Notes: generated by a model from the sequence alone, not told the origin. 64,000 nt of DNA from Sphingobacterium sp. PCS056 (GCF_023273895.1 NZ_CP096883.1:1984001-2048000); one strand, 5' to 3'; counted from the first letter of the stretch, positions 1-9,189 are shown. A program made the numbers and translations.

Positions 1-573
1 TTGATAAAAGATTGTTATATGTCGGTCAACGATGATGCTATTGCTTTGAAAGGTGGTAAAGGGCCAAAGTCTAATCTGGATCCAAATAATGGACCAAATT
101 ATAATGTGATCATTGAAAATTGTTTTTTTGGTTTCTGTCATAGTGCTTTGACCTTTGGTAGCGAATCCGTGCATAGCTATAATATTATATTTAGAAATAA
201 TACTTTAGATCAAGCACAGAAGCTTCTTCAATTAAAGATGAGGCCAGATACTCCGCAGGAATATGAAAATATCCTGATTGAAAATATTAAAGGAAATGTA
301 CAAAGCATGTTGTATATCAAACCCTGGACTCAATTTTTCGATTTAAAGGGTGAAAATCAAATTAAAATGTCCTATGCAAAAAATATGTTATTGCGTAATA
401 TCGATCTTGACTGTGCTATCGTATTTGACGTATTGAATTCACAACAATATGTGTTATCCAATTTTACATTTGAAAATATGAATATTCGTGCTTCAAAAGA
501 TCCAGTTATTCATCAAGAATATATTCAGGATTTTACGCTTAAAAATGTCACTGTCAATCATAAAAAACTATAA
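1..573 (+). CDS. GH28 family polygalacturonase-like hydrolase, C-terminal part (5' end outside window)
   Basis: This is the last 190 residues of a right-handed beta-helix glycoside hydrolase; the reading frame is open at base 1, so the true start lies upstream. The visible catalytic signature is the Asp-Asp pair at residues 11-12 (NDDAIAL) and the downstream CHSALTFGSE stretch with His47, which fits the conserved DD and GHG-type motifs of GH28. GH28 enzymes cleave alpha-1,4 galacturonosyl or rhamnogalacturonan bonds by inversion. The PL11 lyase starts 29 bp after its stop, so the two are probably co-transcribed in a rhamnogalacturonan locus. Exact specificity (exo, endo, RG-I or homogalacturonan) cannot be read from the fragment. 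Confidence 0.85.
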   Translation: MIKDCYMSVNDDAIALKGGKGPKSNLDPNNGPNYNVIIENCFFGFCHSALTFGSESVHSYNIIFRNNTLDQAQKLLQLKMRPDTPQEYENILIENIKGNVQSMLYIKPWTQFFDLKGENQIKMSYAKNMLLRNIDLDCAIVFDVLNSQQYVLSNFTFENMNIRASKDPVIHQEYIQDFTLKNVTVNHKKL

Positions 574-602
574 TTTGCTAACCTCAAAAGTTTCATACCT
601 AA

Positions 603-2453
603 ATGATGAAAATTAAACTTTTATGGATCATGGTTGTGCTGATCAGTTATTTTGATTTATCAGCACAGAGAAACATGGAGTTTCTCAACAGAGGTATGGT
701 AGGTCTGAAAACAACGGATAAATCGGTTTTTTTGAGCTGGAGATTGTTAGGTACGGATGATTATGAAACCGCTTTTACGCTTTATAGGCAACAAGGGGAT
801 GGTCCTAAACAAAAATTAAATAGAACTCCTTTGATTAAAGGAACTAATTTTTTGGATCAAACTGTTGACCTGAAGCAAGAGGTGATCTATACATTGGCTC
901 TTGTCCAAGCTGGGAAAGAAGTAGAAGTGGATAAAATCACGTTGACTAAAGATCAGCAAATCCAACAATACCTAAATATTCCTTTGCGAACTCCAGCTGG
1001 ATATACACCCGGAGATGTTTCTGTTGGAGATCTGGATGGTGATGGCAGTTACGAATTGATTGTCCACCAAACTGGAATTGCTCATGATAATGCGCATAAT
1101 GGCATTACATCTGAACCTATTTTTCAAGCTTATCAATTGGATGGTACTTTTTTATGGGAAATCAATCTAGGTAAAAATATTCGGGAAGGGGCACATTATA
1201 CACAATTTATGGTCTATGATCTGGATAATGATGGACGTGCAGAATTGGTTTGTAAAACTGCAGATGGAACAAGAGATGGGCTGGGTAAGATCATTGGGAA
1301 TCCTTTAGCAGACTGGCGCGATACGGTAAGAACTTCTATAAATTTTGGAAGGATTTTGACTGGTCCCGAATTTTTAACGGTTTTTGATGGTCTGACTGGA
1401 GAAGCGGTGAGTACGGTTGATTATCTTCCAGGTCGGGAAGATCTTCGTTCTTGGGGTGATACCAACGGAAATCGTGGCGATCGCTACTTAGCTGCTGTTG
1501 CCTACTTGGATGGGGAGAACCCGAGTGTGATCATGACTAGAGGTTATTATGAAAGAACCGCCTTAGCTGCTTGGGATTTTAAAGATAAAAAATTAGTGAG
1601 TCGTTGGGTTTTTGATACCAAAGGGCGTAAACATCCTTATTCGGGACAGGGTTATCATAGTTTGTCGGTAGCAGATGTCGATCAAGATGGTCGGGATGAA
1701 ATTGTTTTTGGGTCTATGGTAATCGATGATCAGGGTAAGGGTTTGTATAGTACAGGTTTGGGACATGGTGATGCTTTGCATGTTGGTGATCTTGATCCAG
1801 ATAGACCAGGCCTAGAAATCTTTGGTATCCATGAACTAAAAGGAGGTAGAAAAGGGATTGGTGTTAGTTTATTAGATGCAAAGAATGGTGAGCTTTTATT
1901 TAAAAATGCGATCGATCAAGATGTCCCACGTGGAGTAGCTGAAAATATTGATCCAAACCACCGTGGGGCTTACTTGTGGTGGTTGGGTTCTAAGGATATG
2001 TATGACGCGAAAGGAAACATGGTGGGTGTTGCACCTGGTTCAACTAATTTTCTGATTTGGTGGGATGAGGATCTAAGTCGGGAATTGCTTAATAGCAATT
2101 ATATTGAAAAATATAATACAGGCATTATTTTTACTGCCGAAGGCGCTTCTTCTATTAATGGTACCAAAAAAACGCCTAATTTATCTGCAGATATTCTAGG
2201 GGATTGGCGCGAAGAACTTATTTTAAGGACAAATGACAATCAAAATCTGCGGATCTATACGACAATTATTCCTACCGATCATCGTATCTATACTTTAATG
2301 CACGACCCGCAGTATCGTTTGAGTATTGCTTGGCAAAATGTAGCTTATAATCAACCCCCACATACAGGTTATTATCTTGGCACTGGTATGCAAACTCCAG
2401 TGAAACCTATTCTAAAAATTGTAAAACCAAATAGAGAAGTAATCCGAAGATGA
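603..2453 (+). CDS. PL11 family rhamnogalacturonan lyase
   Basis: The 616-residue protein starts with a signal peptide (about residues 1-22, ending in SAQ) and then an N-terminal beta domain followed by an eight-bladed propeller, the layout and length of Bacillus YesW/YesX. Calcium-binding Asp-rich loops are visible near residues 142 (GDLDGDGSYEL), 205 (DLDNDGRAEL) and 357 (DVDQDGRDEI). PL11 enzymes cut the Rha-GalA backbone of RG-I by beta-elimination and leave a 4,5-unsaturated galacturonate at the non-reducing end. That end is the substrate of the GH105 encoded downstream. The stop codon overlaps the next start by 4 bases, so translation is probably coupled. Endo or exo action is undetermined. 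Confidence 0.92.
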   Translation: MMKIKLLWIMVVLISYFDLSAQRNMEFLNRGMVGLKTTDKSVFLSWRLLGTDDYETAFTLYRQQGDGPKQKLNRTPLIKGTNFLDQTVDLKQEVIYTLALVQAGKEVEVDKITLTKDQQIQQYLNIPLRTPAGYTPGDVSVGDLDGDGSYELIVHQTGIAHDNAHNGITSEPIFQAYQLDGTFLWEINLGKNIREGAHYTQFMVYDLDNDGRAELVCKTADGTRDGLGKIIGNPLADWRDTVRTSINFGRILTGPEFLTVFDGLTGEAVSTVDYLPGREDLRSWGDTNGNRGDRYLAAVAYLDGENPSVIMTRGYYERTALAAWDFKDKKLVSRWVFDTKGRKHPYSGQGYHSLSVADVDQDGRDEIVFGSMVIDDQGKGLYSTGLGHGDALHVGDLDPDRPGLEIFGIHELKGGRKGIGVSLLDAKNGELLFKNAIDQDVPRGVAENIDPNHRGAYLWWLGSKDMYDAKGNMVGVAPGSTNFLIWWDEDLSRELLNSNYIEKYNTGIIFTAEGASSINGTKKTPNLSADILGDWREELILRTNDNQNLRIYTTIIPTDHRIYTLMHDPQYRLSIAWQNVAYNQPPHTGYYLGTGMQTPVKPILKIVKPNREVIRR

Positions 2454-3274
2454 GGAAATTCATAAAAGTAGTTAGCAGACATCGTGATTATTTAAATATA
2501 AGTAATATGTTAAACGCCAGATGGATAATTCTAGTTTTACTAGCTTTCGTATTTATTTCTTTTGTTGCGGATCAATATCGACCTACCGTGTATTTAATAG
2601 GAGATTCTACGGTACGCAATAGTAATCAAGAATATTGGGGATGGGGAACTTTGCTGCCTGAATTTCTGGATAGTAATCAAGTAAGTGTCAATAATCAGGC
2701 TATGGCGGGGCGGAGTACACGTACTTTTGTTAAAGAGGGCCGGTGGGCTAAAGTTGATTCGATGTTGCGACCTGGGGACTACCTGTTAATCCAGTTTGGA
2801 CATAATGAAGGGAGCAAGCCTGACACGAGTAAACAAGGATACCGTGGTGTATTGCCTGGGATAGGAACAGATTCAGTGGTTTTGGATTGGGGAAGTAAGG
2901 GCAAAGAAGTAGTATACTCTTATGGTCAAAATTTACGTCGTTTTGTTATTGCGGCAAAGAATAAGGGCGTGACCCCAATATTGATATCTATGATCCCACG
3001 CAATCAATGGGATGGTACAGGTAAAGTAAAACGTGCTGATCGGGATTATGGTCTATGGGCGAGGCAAATTGCAGAAGAACAAGAAATCGCATTTCTGGAT
3101 CTGAATCGTATTACTGCTGATAAATATGATCAACTTGGAGCTGAGTTGGTGAAGAAAAGATTTTTCCCTGGCGATCATACACATACCAATAGAGAAGGTG
3201 CTATGGAAAACGCGGCCTCTGTTGTTCAAGGTCTTAAAGAAATCCAGAGCTCATTGATCAATTATTTAAAATAG
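2450..3274 (+). CDS. Rhamnogalacturonan acetylesterase, CE12 SGNH hydrolase (first copy)
   Basis: This SGNH-fold esterase shows the nucleophile block GDST near residue 51, the Gly block (NQAMAGRSTRTF), the Asn block FGHNE near residue 116 and the catalytic DHTH near residue 242. It fits CE12 enzymes, which remove acetyl groups from galacturonate in RG-I so that lyases and hydrolases can act. The ATGA overlap with the PL11 stop supports the start at 2450. An alternative start at Met20 (2507) would place a cleaner hydrophobic signal segment at the N-terminus. A second CE12 gene follows about 225 bp downstream with a diverged sequence, so this is an old duplication or two specificities. Confidence 0.9.
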   Translation: MRKFIKVVSRHRDYLNISNMLNARWIILVLLAFVFISFVADQYRPTVYLIGDSTVRNSNQEYWGWGTLLPEFLDSNQVSVNNQAMAGRSTRTFVKEGRWAKVDSMLRPGDYLLIQFGHNEGSKPDTSKQGYRGVLPGIGTDSVVLDWGSKGKEVVYSYGQNLRRFVIAAKNKGVTPILISMIPRNQWDGTGKVKRADRDYGLWARQIAEEQEIAFLDLNRITADKYDQLGAELVKKRFFPGDHTHTNREGAMENAASVVQGLKEIQSSLINYLK

Positions 3275-3499
3275 GCTTAATGATGACGAGCAATTTGCTG
3301 TCAGTATAAACTCTTGGGATGGATAAGGGTATTGACCAAGGATCAGTTGCGGATTGGAAGACGAGTTGTGAATGTTTGATGAATTGCCGGAAGTTGTTGA
3401 AGTGCATATACTTTTTGTACAAGTAGCAGGATAAGAAAACAGATGTAGATTCTTGAAGCAAAATAAAGTCTTCATCTATGATTTTTAAAACATATTGAA

Positions 3500-4294
3500 A
3501 TGAATATTGGGAATAAATTAAAATTATTAAATCTTGTTGGACTGCTATTTGCATTTTTTAGTATGTCATTTTTACTAAAGGAAAATAAACCAACTTTTTT
3601 TATAATCGGAGACTCTACGGTAAAAAATGGACAAGGTAATGGATCTAATGGTCAGTGGGGATGGGGAAGTTTTATGGATCCCTATTTTGATCTTTCTCAG
3701 ATTCATGTGAAAAATGAAGCGTTAGGAGGTACAAGTACAAGAACTTTTTATAATAATCCAAAATTATGGCAACAGGTGTTAGATCGTATTCGACCAGGAG
3801 ATTTTGTGATCATGCAATTTGGACATAATGACTCAAGTCCCATTGTCGATACCTTACGTTCAAGAGGAACAATTAAAGGTAATGGTAATGAGTATCAAGA
3901 GGTATATAATCCCTTATTGAAGCAACATGAGGTTGTTTATAGTTATGGTTTTTATCTGCGACGTTTTGTGAAAAATATAAAGGATAAGGGGGCTACGGCT
4001 ATTATTTGTTCTCCTGTTCCTCGTAATAGCTGGAATGGTCAGTACGTTAAATCATCTGAGTACGCGATTTGGGCTGCTGAAGCAGCTCAAAATTCGGGTA
4101 GCTTTTTTATCCCATTACAGGATTTGGTCATTGCTGAATATGAGAAACTAGGAAAAGAAAAAGTTGAAACCACCTATTTTGATACTAAAGATGCAACTCA
4201 TACCCTACAAGCTGGTGCTCTATTGAATGCAAAGCTCGTTGCGCAACAGCTAAAACTTCAATCCCGCATCGGTATTAAAAAATTTATGAAATAA
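3500..4294 (+). CDS. Rhamnogalacturonan acetylesterase, CE12 SGNH hydrolase (second copy)
   Basis: The 264-residue protein begins with a hydrophobic signal segment (about residues 10-26) and carries GDST near residue 37, the Gly block LGGTSTRTF, the Asn block FGHND near 108 and the catalytic Asp/His in DATHT near 231. It is clearly related to the upstream CE12 protein but has an inserted Gly/Asn-rich loop after GDST (GQGNGSNGQ) and Asp instead of Glu after GHN. The expected role is deacetylation of the RG-I backbone, possibly at a different acetyl position from its neighbour. It ends just before a strong terminator and is the last gene of the first transcription unit. Confidence 0.9.
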   Translation: MNIGNKLKLLNLVGLLFAFFSMSFLLKENKPTFFIIGDSTVKNGQGNGSNGQWGWGSFMDPYFDLSQIHVKNEALGGTSTRTFYNNPKLWQQVLDRIRPGDFVIMQFGHNDSSPIVDTLRSRGTIKGNGNEYQEVYNPLLKQHEVVYSYGFYLRRFVKNIKDKGATAIICSPVPRNSWNGQYVKSSEYAIWAAEAAQNSGSFFIPLQDLVIAEYEKLGKEKVETTYFDTKDATHTLQAGALLNAKLVAQQLKLQSRIGIKKFMK

Positions 4295-4304
4295 ATGATG
4301 TTAG

Positions 4305-4331
4305 AAATGGGCTATCTAGCCCATTTTTTTG
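4305..4331 (+). terminator. Intrinsic terminator after the GH28-PL11-CE12-CE12 unit
   Basis: AAATGGGCTA pairs with TAGCCCATTT and is followed by a run of T. It closes the first transcription unit of the pectin locus. Confidence 0.8.
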
Positions 4332-4349
4332 TGCTTTTAGTTGATCCAT

Positions 4350-4366
4350 CAGGATACCTCAGGATG
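4350..4366 (+). promoter_or_regulatory. Direct-repeat motif CAGGAT-N4-CAGGATG, candidate operator (site 1)
   Basis: The 17-base motif CAGGATACCTCAGGATG lies 190 bp before the GH105 start codon. The same pattern, with only the four spacer bases changed, lies 189 bp before the SusC start at 9378. An inverted half-site ATCCT follows at 4372-4376. Repeats in the same orientation with a 10-bp period place both half-sites on one face of the helix, as expected for a dimeric activator. The binding protein is unknown. Confidence 0.45.
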
Positions 4367-4555
4367 CGCAAATCCTAAAATAAGTGTATACTAGCTATTT
4401 GAAAACCGGTACTAAATCTGAATATCGTTGATCCATATTCTTATTCCTTACTATTTTATGATCTTAAATGACAAAATAACGTAACGAAGAATAAATGCTG
4501 TACTTCTATTTTAGTATTTCGGAGGATATTATTATAAAACTATTCCATTATAAAT

Positions 4556-5716
4556 ATGAAAAAAACAAAACACTGGTGTTATATGCTTGTGCTACTTACT
4601 ATCGTCACCATAGCAGGTTGTGCTAGCGCTAAGCAGGTGAAAGCTCCATCTCAGCACATATCTTCCAATCAGGTGTTGCAGTCGCTGAGATTGACAAATC
4701 GTTATTTTATGGATAAATGGCCCGATACGGGAAAGCCTATTTATACGAACAGGTGGCGCCCCAGTAATATCTGGACAAGAGCTGTTTATTATGAAGGGTT
4801 GATGGCATTATATCAAATCGATCCTGATCAGAGCTATTATAATTATGCTGTAGATTGGGGAAATAAACATAAATGGGGCATGCGCAATGGTGTCGAAACA
4901 CGAAATGCAGATGATCAGGCTTGTGGTCAAACGTATTTGGACCTTTATGAAATCGACCCACAACCGCAGCGTATTAAGGATATTAAAGCCAATATTGATT
5001 TTATCATACAATCGGGTAAAGTCGATGATTGGACATGGATAGATGCGATTCAGATGGGTATGCCTGTTTTTGCAAAATTAGGTGTCATGAATAACGATAA
5101 GACCTATTTTGAGTATATGTATAAAATGTACCAGCATTCAAAAGTTATTGAGGGTGGAGGACTGTATAATAAGGCCGATAAATTATGGTGGCGAGACAAA
5201 GATTTTGTTCCACCCTATCAGGAGCCTAATGGACAAGATTGTTATTGGTCAAGAGGGAATGGTTGGGTAGTAGCCGCCTTGGTTCGTGTGTTGGATTTGA
5301 TTCCTCAAGACGAGGCTCATCGGGCCGAGTATCTTCAAGATTATAAGGATTTAATGGAAGCTCTATTGCCTATACAGCGAGCAGATGGCTTTTGGAATGT
5401 GAGTTTACATGATGCTAATCATTTTGGAGGAAGAGAAACCTCAGGCACCGCTTTATTTGTATATGGTATGGCTTGGGGAATTAATAAAGGTCTTTTAGAT
5501 GAAAAAACATATCGACCAGTTGTTGAAAAAGCTTGGATAGCCATGTCTAATGAAGCCATTCATCCTTCTGGTTTTCTAGGCTTTATGCAAGGGACCGGTA
5601 AGGAACCAAAGGATGGACAACCCGTAAGTTTTTCAAGTATGCCCGATTTTGAAGATTATGGTTTGGGGTGTTTCTTGTTGGGGGGAACAGAGGTTTATAA
5701 GATGCTGAATAAATAA
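4556..5716 (+). CDS. GH105 unsaturated rhamnogalacturonyl hydrolase
   Basis: A 386-residue (alpha/alpha)6-barrel hydrolase of the YteR/YesR type. The two essential aspartates of the family are visible in DDQACGQ (about residue 120) and WTWIDAIQMG (about residue 163). CYWSRGNGWV (about 229-238) and RETSGTALF are further family motifs. The N-terminus is a lipoprotein signal with lipobox TIAGC, so the enzyme probably sits in a membrane facing the periplasm or outside. It hydrates the 4,5-double bond left by PL11 lyases and releases the unsaturated uronic acid. The gene begins a new transcription unit after the terminator at 4305 and precedes rhaM by about 150 bp. Confidence 0.93.
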   Translation: MKKTKHWCYMLVLLTIVTIAGCASAKQVKAPSQHISSNQVLQSLRLTNRYFMDKWPDTGKPIYTNRWRPSNIWTRAVYYEGLMALYQIDPDQSYYNYAVDWGNKHKWGMRNGVETRNADDQACGQTYLDLYEIDPQPQRIKDIKANIDFIIQSGKVDDWTWIDAIQMGMPVFAKLGVMNNDKTYFEYMYKMYQHSKVIEGGGLYNKADKLWWRDKDFVPPYQEPNGQDCYWSRGNGWVVAALVRVLDLIPQDEAHRAEYLQDYKDLMEALLPIQRADGFWNVSLHDANHFGGRETSGTALFVYGMAWGINKGLLDEKTYRPVVEKAWIAMSNEAIHPSGFLGFMQGTGKEPKDGQPVSFSSMPDFEDYGLGCFLLGGTEVYKMLNK

Positions 5717-5862
5717 CATATCTTAAGATACCCAATTTGAGGTGGAATCTGATGATAAGAGGAGAATAATGAAAATATAAAGTGAGATGCAAGTCTACTA
5801 TTGGATCATGCTCATGGTAGAAGATGCATGAGCAAAATTAGTATTGAAAAAAATAAAGTATA

Positions 5863-6174
5863 ATGGAAAAAGTAGCTTTTAAAATGAAACTAAAGCCAGG
5901 AATGCTGGAAGAATATAAAAAAAGACATCATGAGATCTGGCCAGAATTGGTTGATTTACTTCATTATAATGGGATTTCTGATTATACTATTTTTCTAGAT
6001 GAAGAAACGGATACACTTTTTGCTGTGCAACGTCTTTCTGGTCATTCTTCTCAAGATTTAGGTAATGAAGTCATTGTTCAGAAGTGGTGGCTATATATGC
6101 GCGATCTGATGGAAGTGAATCCGGATAATTCACCCATATCAAAAAATCTACAACATGTATTTCATATGGATTAA
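5863..6174 (+). CDS. rhaM: L-rhamnose mutarotase
   Basis: A 103-residue dimeric alpha/beta-barrel protein of the RhaM family. The active-site region shows His22 followed by EIWPEL, the hallmark position of the Escherichia coli enzyme, plus the C-terminal WWLYMRDLM stretch. It interconverts alpha and beta L-rhamnose, giving the anomer used by rhamnose isomerase. No signal peptide is present, so it acts in the cytoplasm, unlike its secreted neighbours. It lies between GH105 and the GH106 rhamnosidase, 24 bp before the latter, which supports rhamnose as the sugar released by this locus. The isomerase, kinase and aldolase genes are not in this window. Confidence 0.95.
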   Translation: MEKVAFKMKLKPGMLEEYKKRHHEIWPELVDLLHYNGISDYTIFLDEETDTLFAVQRLSGHSSQDLGNEVIVQKWWLYMRDLMEVNPDNSPISKNLQHVFHMD

Positions 6175-6198
6175 TGAACTGGAGATAAAGAAAACAAT

Positions 6199-8982
6199 AT
6201 GAAAAAAATATATGTGTTTTTGTTGATTGCATGTGCTATGAATATGGGTGGTCAATGTTATGGTCAAAATCTTTGGCCCCAAGTTACTAAGGAGATGAAA
6301 CCTTGGACAAGATGGTGGTGGCTGGGATCTGCTGTAGATAAGGAAAACATAGCACGTGAATTGACATTGCTGGAAAAAAGTGGATTTGGTGGAGTAGAAA
6401 TTACGCCTATTTATGGGGCGAAGGGCTTCGAAAATAAATACATCAATTTCCTTTCTCCTAAATGGATGGATATACTGAACGCAACAACAGATAAAGCGAC
6501 TAAACTCGGTATGGGGGTCGACATGAATTTGGGTACAGGCTGGCCATTTGGTGGTCCGCAAATCCAAGAAAAGGATGCTGCTACGAAATTGATATTGGAA
6601 GAAATCGTTTTGAAAAAGGGAGAGCAACTCACATTTCCTTTAAAACCACAAGATTCCAAACATAAATATGCTGCATTGCAAGCGCTACGAGCTTATGCAG
6701 CAGGCAATAAGGAAATCAATCTTGACGTGAATATAGATCGTATTTCTGGCTATTGGACAGCTCCTGAAGATGTTAGAATATGGGCATTATTTACTGCAAG
6801 AACCTATCAAAAAGTAAAGAGGGCAGCTCCTGGTGGTGAAGGCTATACGCTTGACCATCTAGGGAGTCAATCCGTAAAAAACTATTTAAATAGATTTGAC
6901 CATGCATTTGATCATAAAAATTTAAAAGTCAGAGCTTTCTTTAATGATAGTTATGAAGTTTATGGTGCAAACTGGACGGATACTTTCTTATTGGAATTTG
7001 ATCGGATGAAGGGATATAAATTACAAGACCACCTGTTGGATTTTGCGGGGAAGGGTGGAGATGTCAATAAGATGGCAAGAATTAAATCTGATTACAGAGA
7101 GGTGGTCGATATGTTGTTAACTAAAAATTTTTTAACCCCTTTTACAGCATTTGCACAGCAAAATGGAGCACTATCTAAAAATCAAGCACACGGTTCACCG
7201 GGTAATTTGATTGATCTATATGCAGCTACCGATATTGCTGAATGCGAAACATTTGGTTCTAGTTATTTTCAAATTCCTGGTTTAAGAAGGGATTCGGCGG
7301 ATGTCAGAAATGTAGATCCCGATCCAATGATGGCAAAATTTGCTACTTCGGCAACAAATGTATATGGAAAAAAATATACCTCTTCGGAAACATTTACTTG
7401 GTTAACCGAGCATTTTAAGACCTCTTTATCTCAAACCAAACCTGAGGTCGAACAATTATTTCTTGCCGGTGTCAATCATATATTCTATCACGGTACGACC
7501 TATTCACCTCAAGAAGTACCTTATCCAGGCTGGTTGTTTTATGCTTCTGTTAATTTTGTTCCTCACAACTCTTTTTGGGATCATCTTTCCGGCTTAAACC
7601 AATACATTACACGTGTGCAGTCTGTGTTACAGTCGACGAAGGCAAATCATGAATTATTGGTTTACTGGCCTGTATATGATCTGTGGAATGATGCAGAGAA
7701 ATTGCAGCATGCATCGCATAGTGATGATGGGAAAGAAGTATGGGATAAAGCTTTGAAAGTCCATGATGTTGATGACTGGTTACACCCAACAGCTTTTTAT
7801 AAGGAAAGCATAAAATTGCAACGCCGCGGTTATAGTTTCGATTTTGCAAGTGATCATATTTTGAATCAATCCATAATCAAGGGAAATCATATTTTAACTT
7901 CTAAGGAGGCTCATCCTTATCAAGCGATCTATATTCCAGCTTGTCATTATTTTTCGGAAAACACAATGAAGAAAATATTGCAGTTAGCCGAAGATGGTGC
8001 TACGATAATTTTTCAAGCCATGCCTAAGGAAGTTCCAGGTTTTAGTCAATTGGAGCAACGTACTGCTATGCTTCAGCAATATATCGGTTCGTTAGGATTT
8101 GATCAGGAAAATAAAAACCAATATACTGCTTATGGAAAAGGAAAAATTTATTTGACTACGGATATCCATACTGCTTTAGAAACAGAACATATTTTTCCTG
8201 AAAGGGTCAGTCAAACTGGATTAAAGTTTACGCGTCGTATTTCAGGGGATCAGATTTATTATTATTTAGTAAATCATGGTTCAGAAACTGTCGATAAAAC
8301 TATTGAGCTTAATGCAAAAAGTAATTATTATTCTCTACTTGATCCACAAACTGGTAAGATCTATGCATTGACACCTACAGCGGGAAAAATTCGTGTGCAG
8401 ATCCAACCTGGGTATTCTTGGATCGTTTTAGTTTCTCCAAATCAAAGGGCCGATCAGGCATATGTTTATATGGATCACTTACATGCGGAAGTACAGCTGA
8501 CTGCGCCATGGAAAGTTAACTTTATTGCGGGGGGGCCAACTTTACCTCATTCAAGAAACGTGAAAACCTTAACCTCTTGGACCAAGTGGGATGATCAAGA
8601 AGCTGTTGATTTTTCGGGTACAGCTGCTTATGAAACCAGGTTTTCTCTGAAAAAAAATGATGGAAAGCGCTATCTATTGAAATTGGGAAGAGTGGCTGAA
8701 AGTGCTCGGGTATTTATTAACGGTCAAGATGCTGGGATTTTGTGGTCCATTCCTTTTCAGACCAATATCGAACAATTTTTGGTTGATGGTGAAAATAATA
8801 TACGTGTTGAGGTTGCTAATTTAATGGCTAACCGGATGCGTTATTTAGACAAAAATAAAGTGTCATGGCGAAACTATCATGAAATCAATTTTGTCAATAT
8901 CAATTATAAAGAATTTGATGCTAGTGATTGGGAACCTATGGATAGTGGGTTGATCGGGCCTGTTGAGCTTTTTAGTTATTGA
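6199..8982 (+). CDS. GH106 alpha-L-rhamnosidase
   Basis: A 927-residue secreted enzyme with a signal peptide ending near residue 22. The N-terminal block MKPWTRWWWLGSAV followed by GFGGVEITPIYG and GMGVDMNLGTGWPFGGP is characteristic of GH106. A (beta/alpha)8 catalytic region spans roughly residues 30-550, with acidic candidates in AECETFGSS and SSETFTW. A C-terminal jelly-roll (about 790-927, VFINGQDAGILW) acts as accessory beta-sandwich. The enzyme removes terminal alpha-L-rhamnose from RG-I oligosaccharides by inversion. It follows rhaM by 24 bp and ends just before two consecutive hairpins, so it closes the GH105-rhaM-GH106 unit. Confidence 0.93.
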   Translation: MKKIYVFLLIACAMNMGGQCYGQNLWPQVTKEMKPWTRWWWLGSAVDKENIARELTLLEKSGFGGVEITPIYGAKGFENKYINFLSPKWMDILNATTDKATKLGMGVDMNLGTGWPFGGPQIQEKDAATKLILEEIVLKKGEQLTFPLKPQDSKHKYAALQALRAYAAGNKEINLDVNIDRISGYWTAPEDVRIWALFTARTYQKVKRAAPGGEGYTLDHLGSQSVKNYLNRFDHAFDHKNLKVRAFFNDSYEVYGANWTDTFLLEFDRMKGYKLQDHLLDFAGKGGDVNKMARIKSDYREVVDMLLTKNFLTPFTAFAQQNGALSKNQAHGSPGNLIDLYAATDIAECETFGSSYFQIPGLRRDSADVRNVDPDPMMAKFATSATNVYGKKYTSSETFTWLTEHFKTSLSQTKPEVEQLFLAGVNHIFYHGTTYSPQEVPYPGWLFYASVNFVPHNSFWDHLSGLNQYITRVQSVLQSTKANHELLVYWPVYDLWNDAEKLQHASHSDDGKEVWDKALKVHDVDDWLHPTAFYKESIKLQRRGYSFDFASDHILNQSIIKGNHILTSKEAHPYQAIYIPACHYFSENTMKKILQLAEDGATIIFQAMPKEVPGFSQLEQRTAMLQQYIGSLGFDQENKNQYTAYGKGKIYLTTDIHTALETEHIFPERVSQTGLKFTRRISGDQIYYYLVNHGSETVDKTIELNAKSNYYSLLDPQTGKIYALTPTAGKIRVQIQPGYSWIVLVSPNQRADQAYVYMDHLHAEVQLTAPWKVNFIAGGPTLPHSRNVKTLTSWTKWDDQEAVDFSGTAAYETRFSLKKNDGKRYLLKLGRVAESARVFINGQDAGILWSIPFQTNIEQFLVDGENNIRVEVANLMANRMRYLDKNKVSWRNYHEINFVNINYKEFDASDWEPMDSGLIGPVELFSY

Positions 8983-9005
8983 AAATAAAGTTTTATATCT
9001 GACTA

Positions 9006-9036
9006 AGAGTTTCGTATTGGCGAGGCTCTAATTTTT
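9006..9036 (+). terminator. Hairpin terminator after the GH106 gene
   Basis: AGAGTTTCG pairs (with two G-U pairs) with CGAGGCTCT around a six-base loop and is followed by ATTTTT. It is weaker than the second hairpin at 9118. Confidence 0.5.
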
Positions 9037-9117
9037 AGTATAGGTCAGGTATTATCATCATTTTGTTTAGTGTTAATTACTTGGTTTATTGATTATTACC
9101 CCCTCTTGTTGATGTGG

Positions 9118-9152
9118 GAGCCACCTTTTAAGCAAAAGGTGGCTCTTTTTTT
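9118..9152 (+). terminator. Strong intrinsic terminator upstream of the susC promoter region
   Basis: GAGCCACCTTTT pairs perfectly with AAAAGGTGGCTC around a four-base loop, followed by T7. It separates the GH106 unit from the SusC/SusD unit. A read-through product or a short RNA starting after 9037 would also end here. Confidence 0.85.
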
Positions 9153-9172
9153 ATAATCCTGAACAGAATTGG

Positions 9173-9189
9173 CAGGATTGAGCAGGATG
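9173..9189 (+). promoter_or_regulatory. Direct-repeat motif CAGGAT-N4-CAGGATG, candidate operator (site 2)
   Basis: CAGGATTGAGCAGGATG lies 189 bp before the SusC start and repeats the pattern found 190 bp before the GH105 gene. An inverted half-site ATCCT precedes it at 9156-9160. The rest of the gap (8983-9377) holds the two hairpins at 9006 and 9118 and no gene. No clear TAnnTTTG box was seen close to the SusC start. Confidence 0.45.

Noticed and set aside
1593..1781. Antisense open frames inside the enzyme genes of the first locus
   Set aside because: They have no start context, no homology that I can see and unusual composition. They are shadows of the sense genes.
2507..3274. Short form of the first CE12 protein starting at Met20
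   Set aside because: It gives a better signal peptide but loses the ATGA overlap with the upstream stop. The longer form was kept and the alternative noted.
5809..5834. Inverted repeat TGCTCATG/CATGAGCA between GH105 and rhaM
   Set aside because: The stem is only 8 bp with a 10-base loop, no T run follows, and rhaM is expected on the same transcript. Kept out as a terminator.
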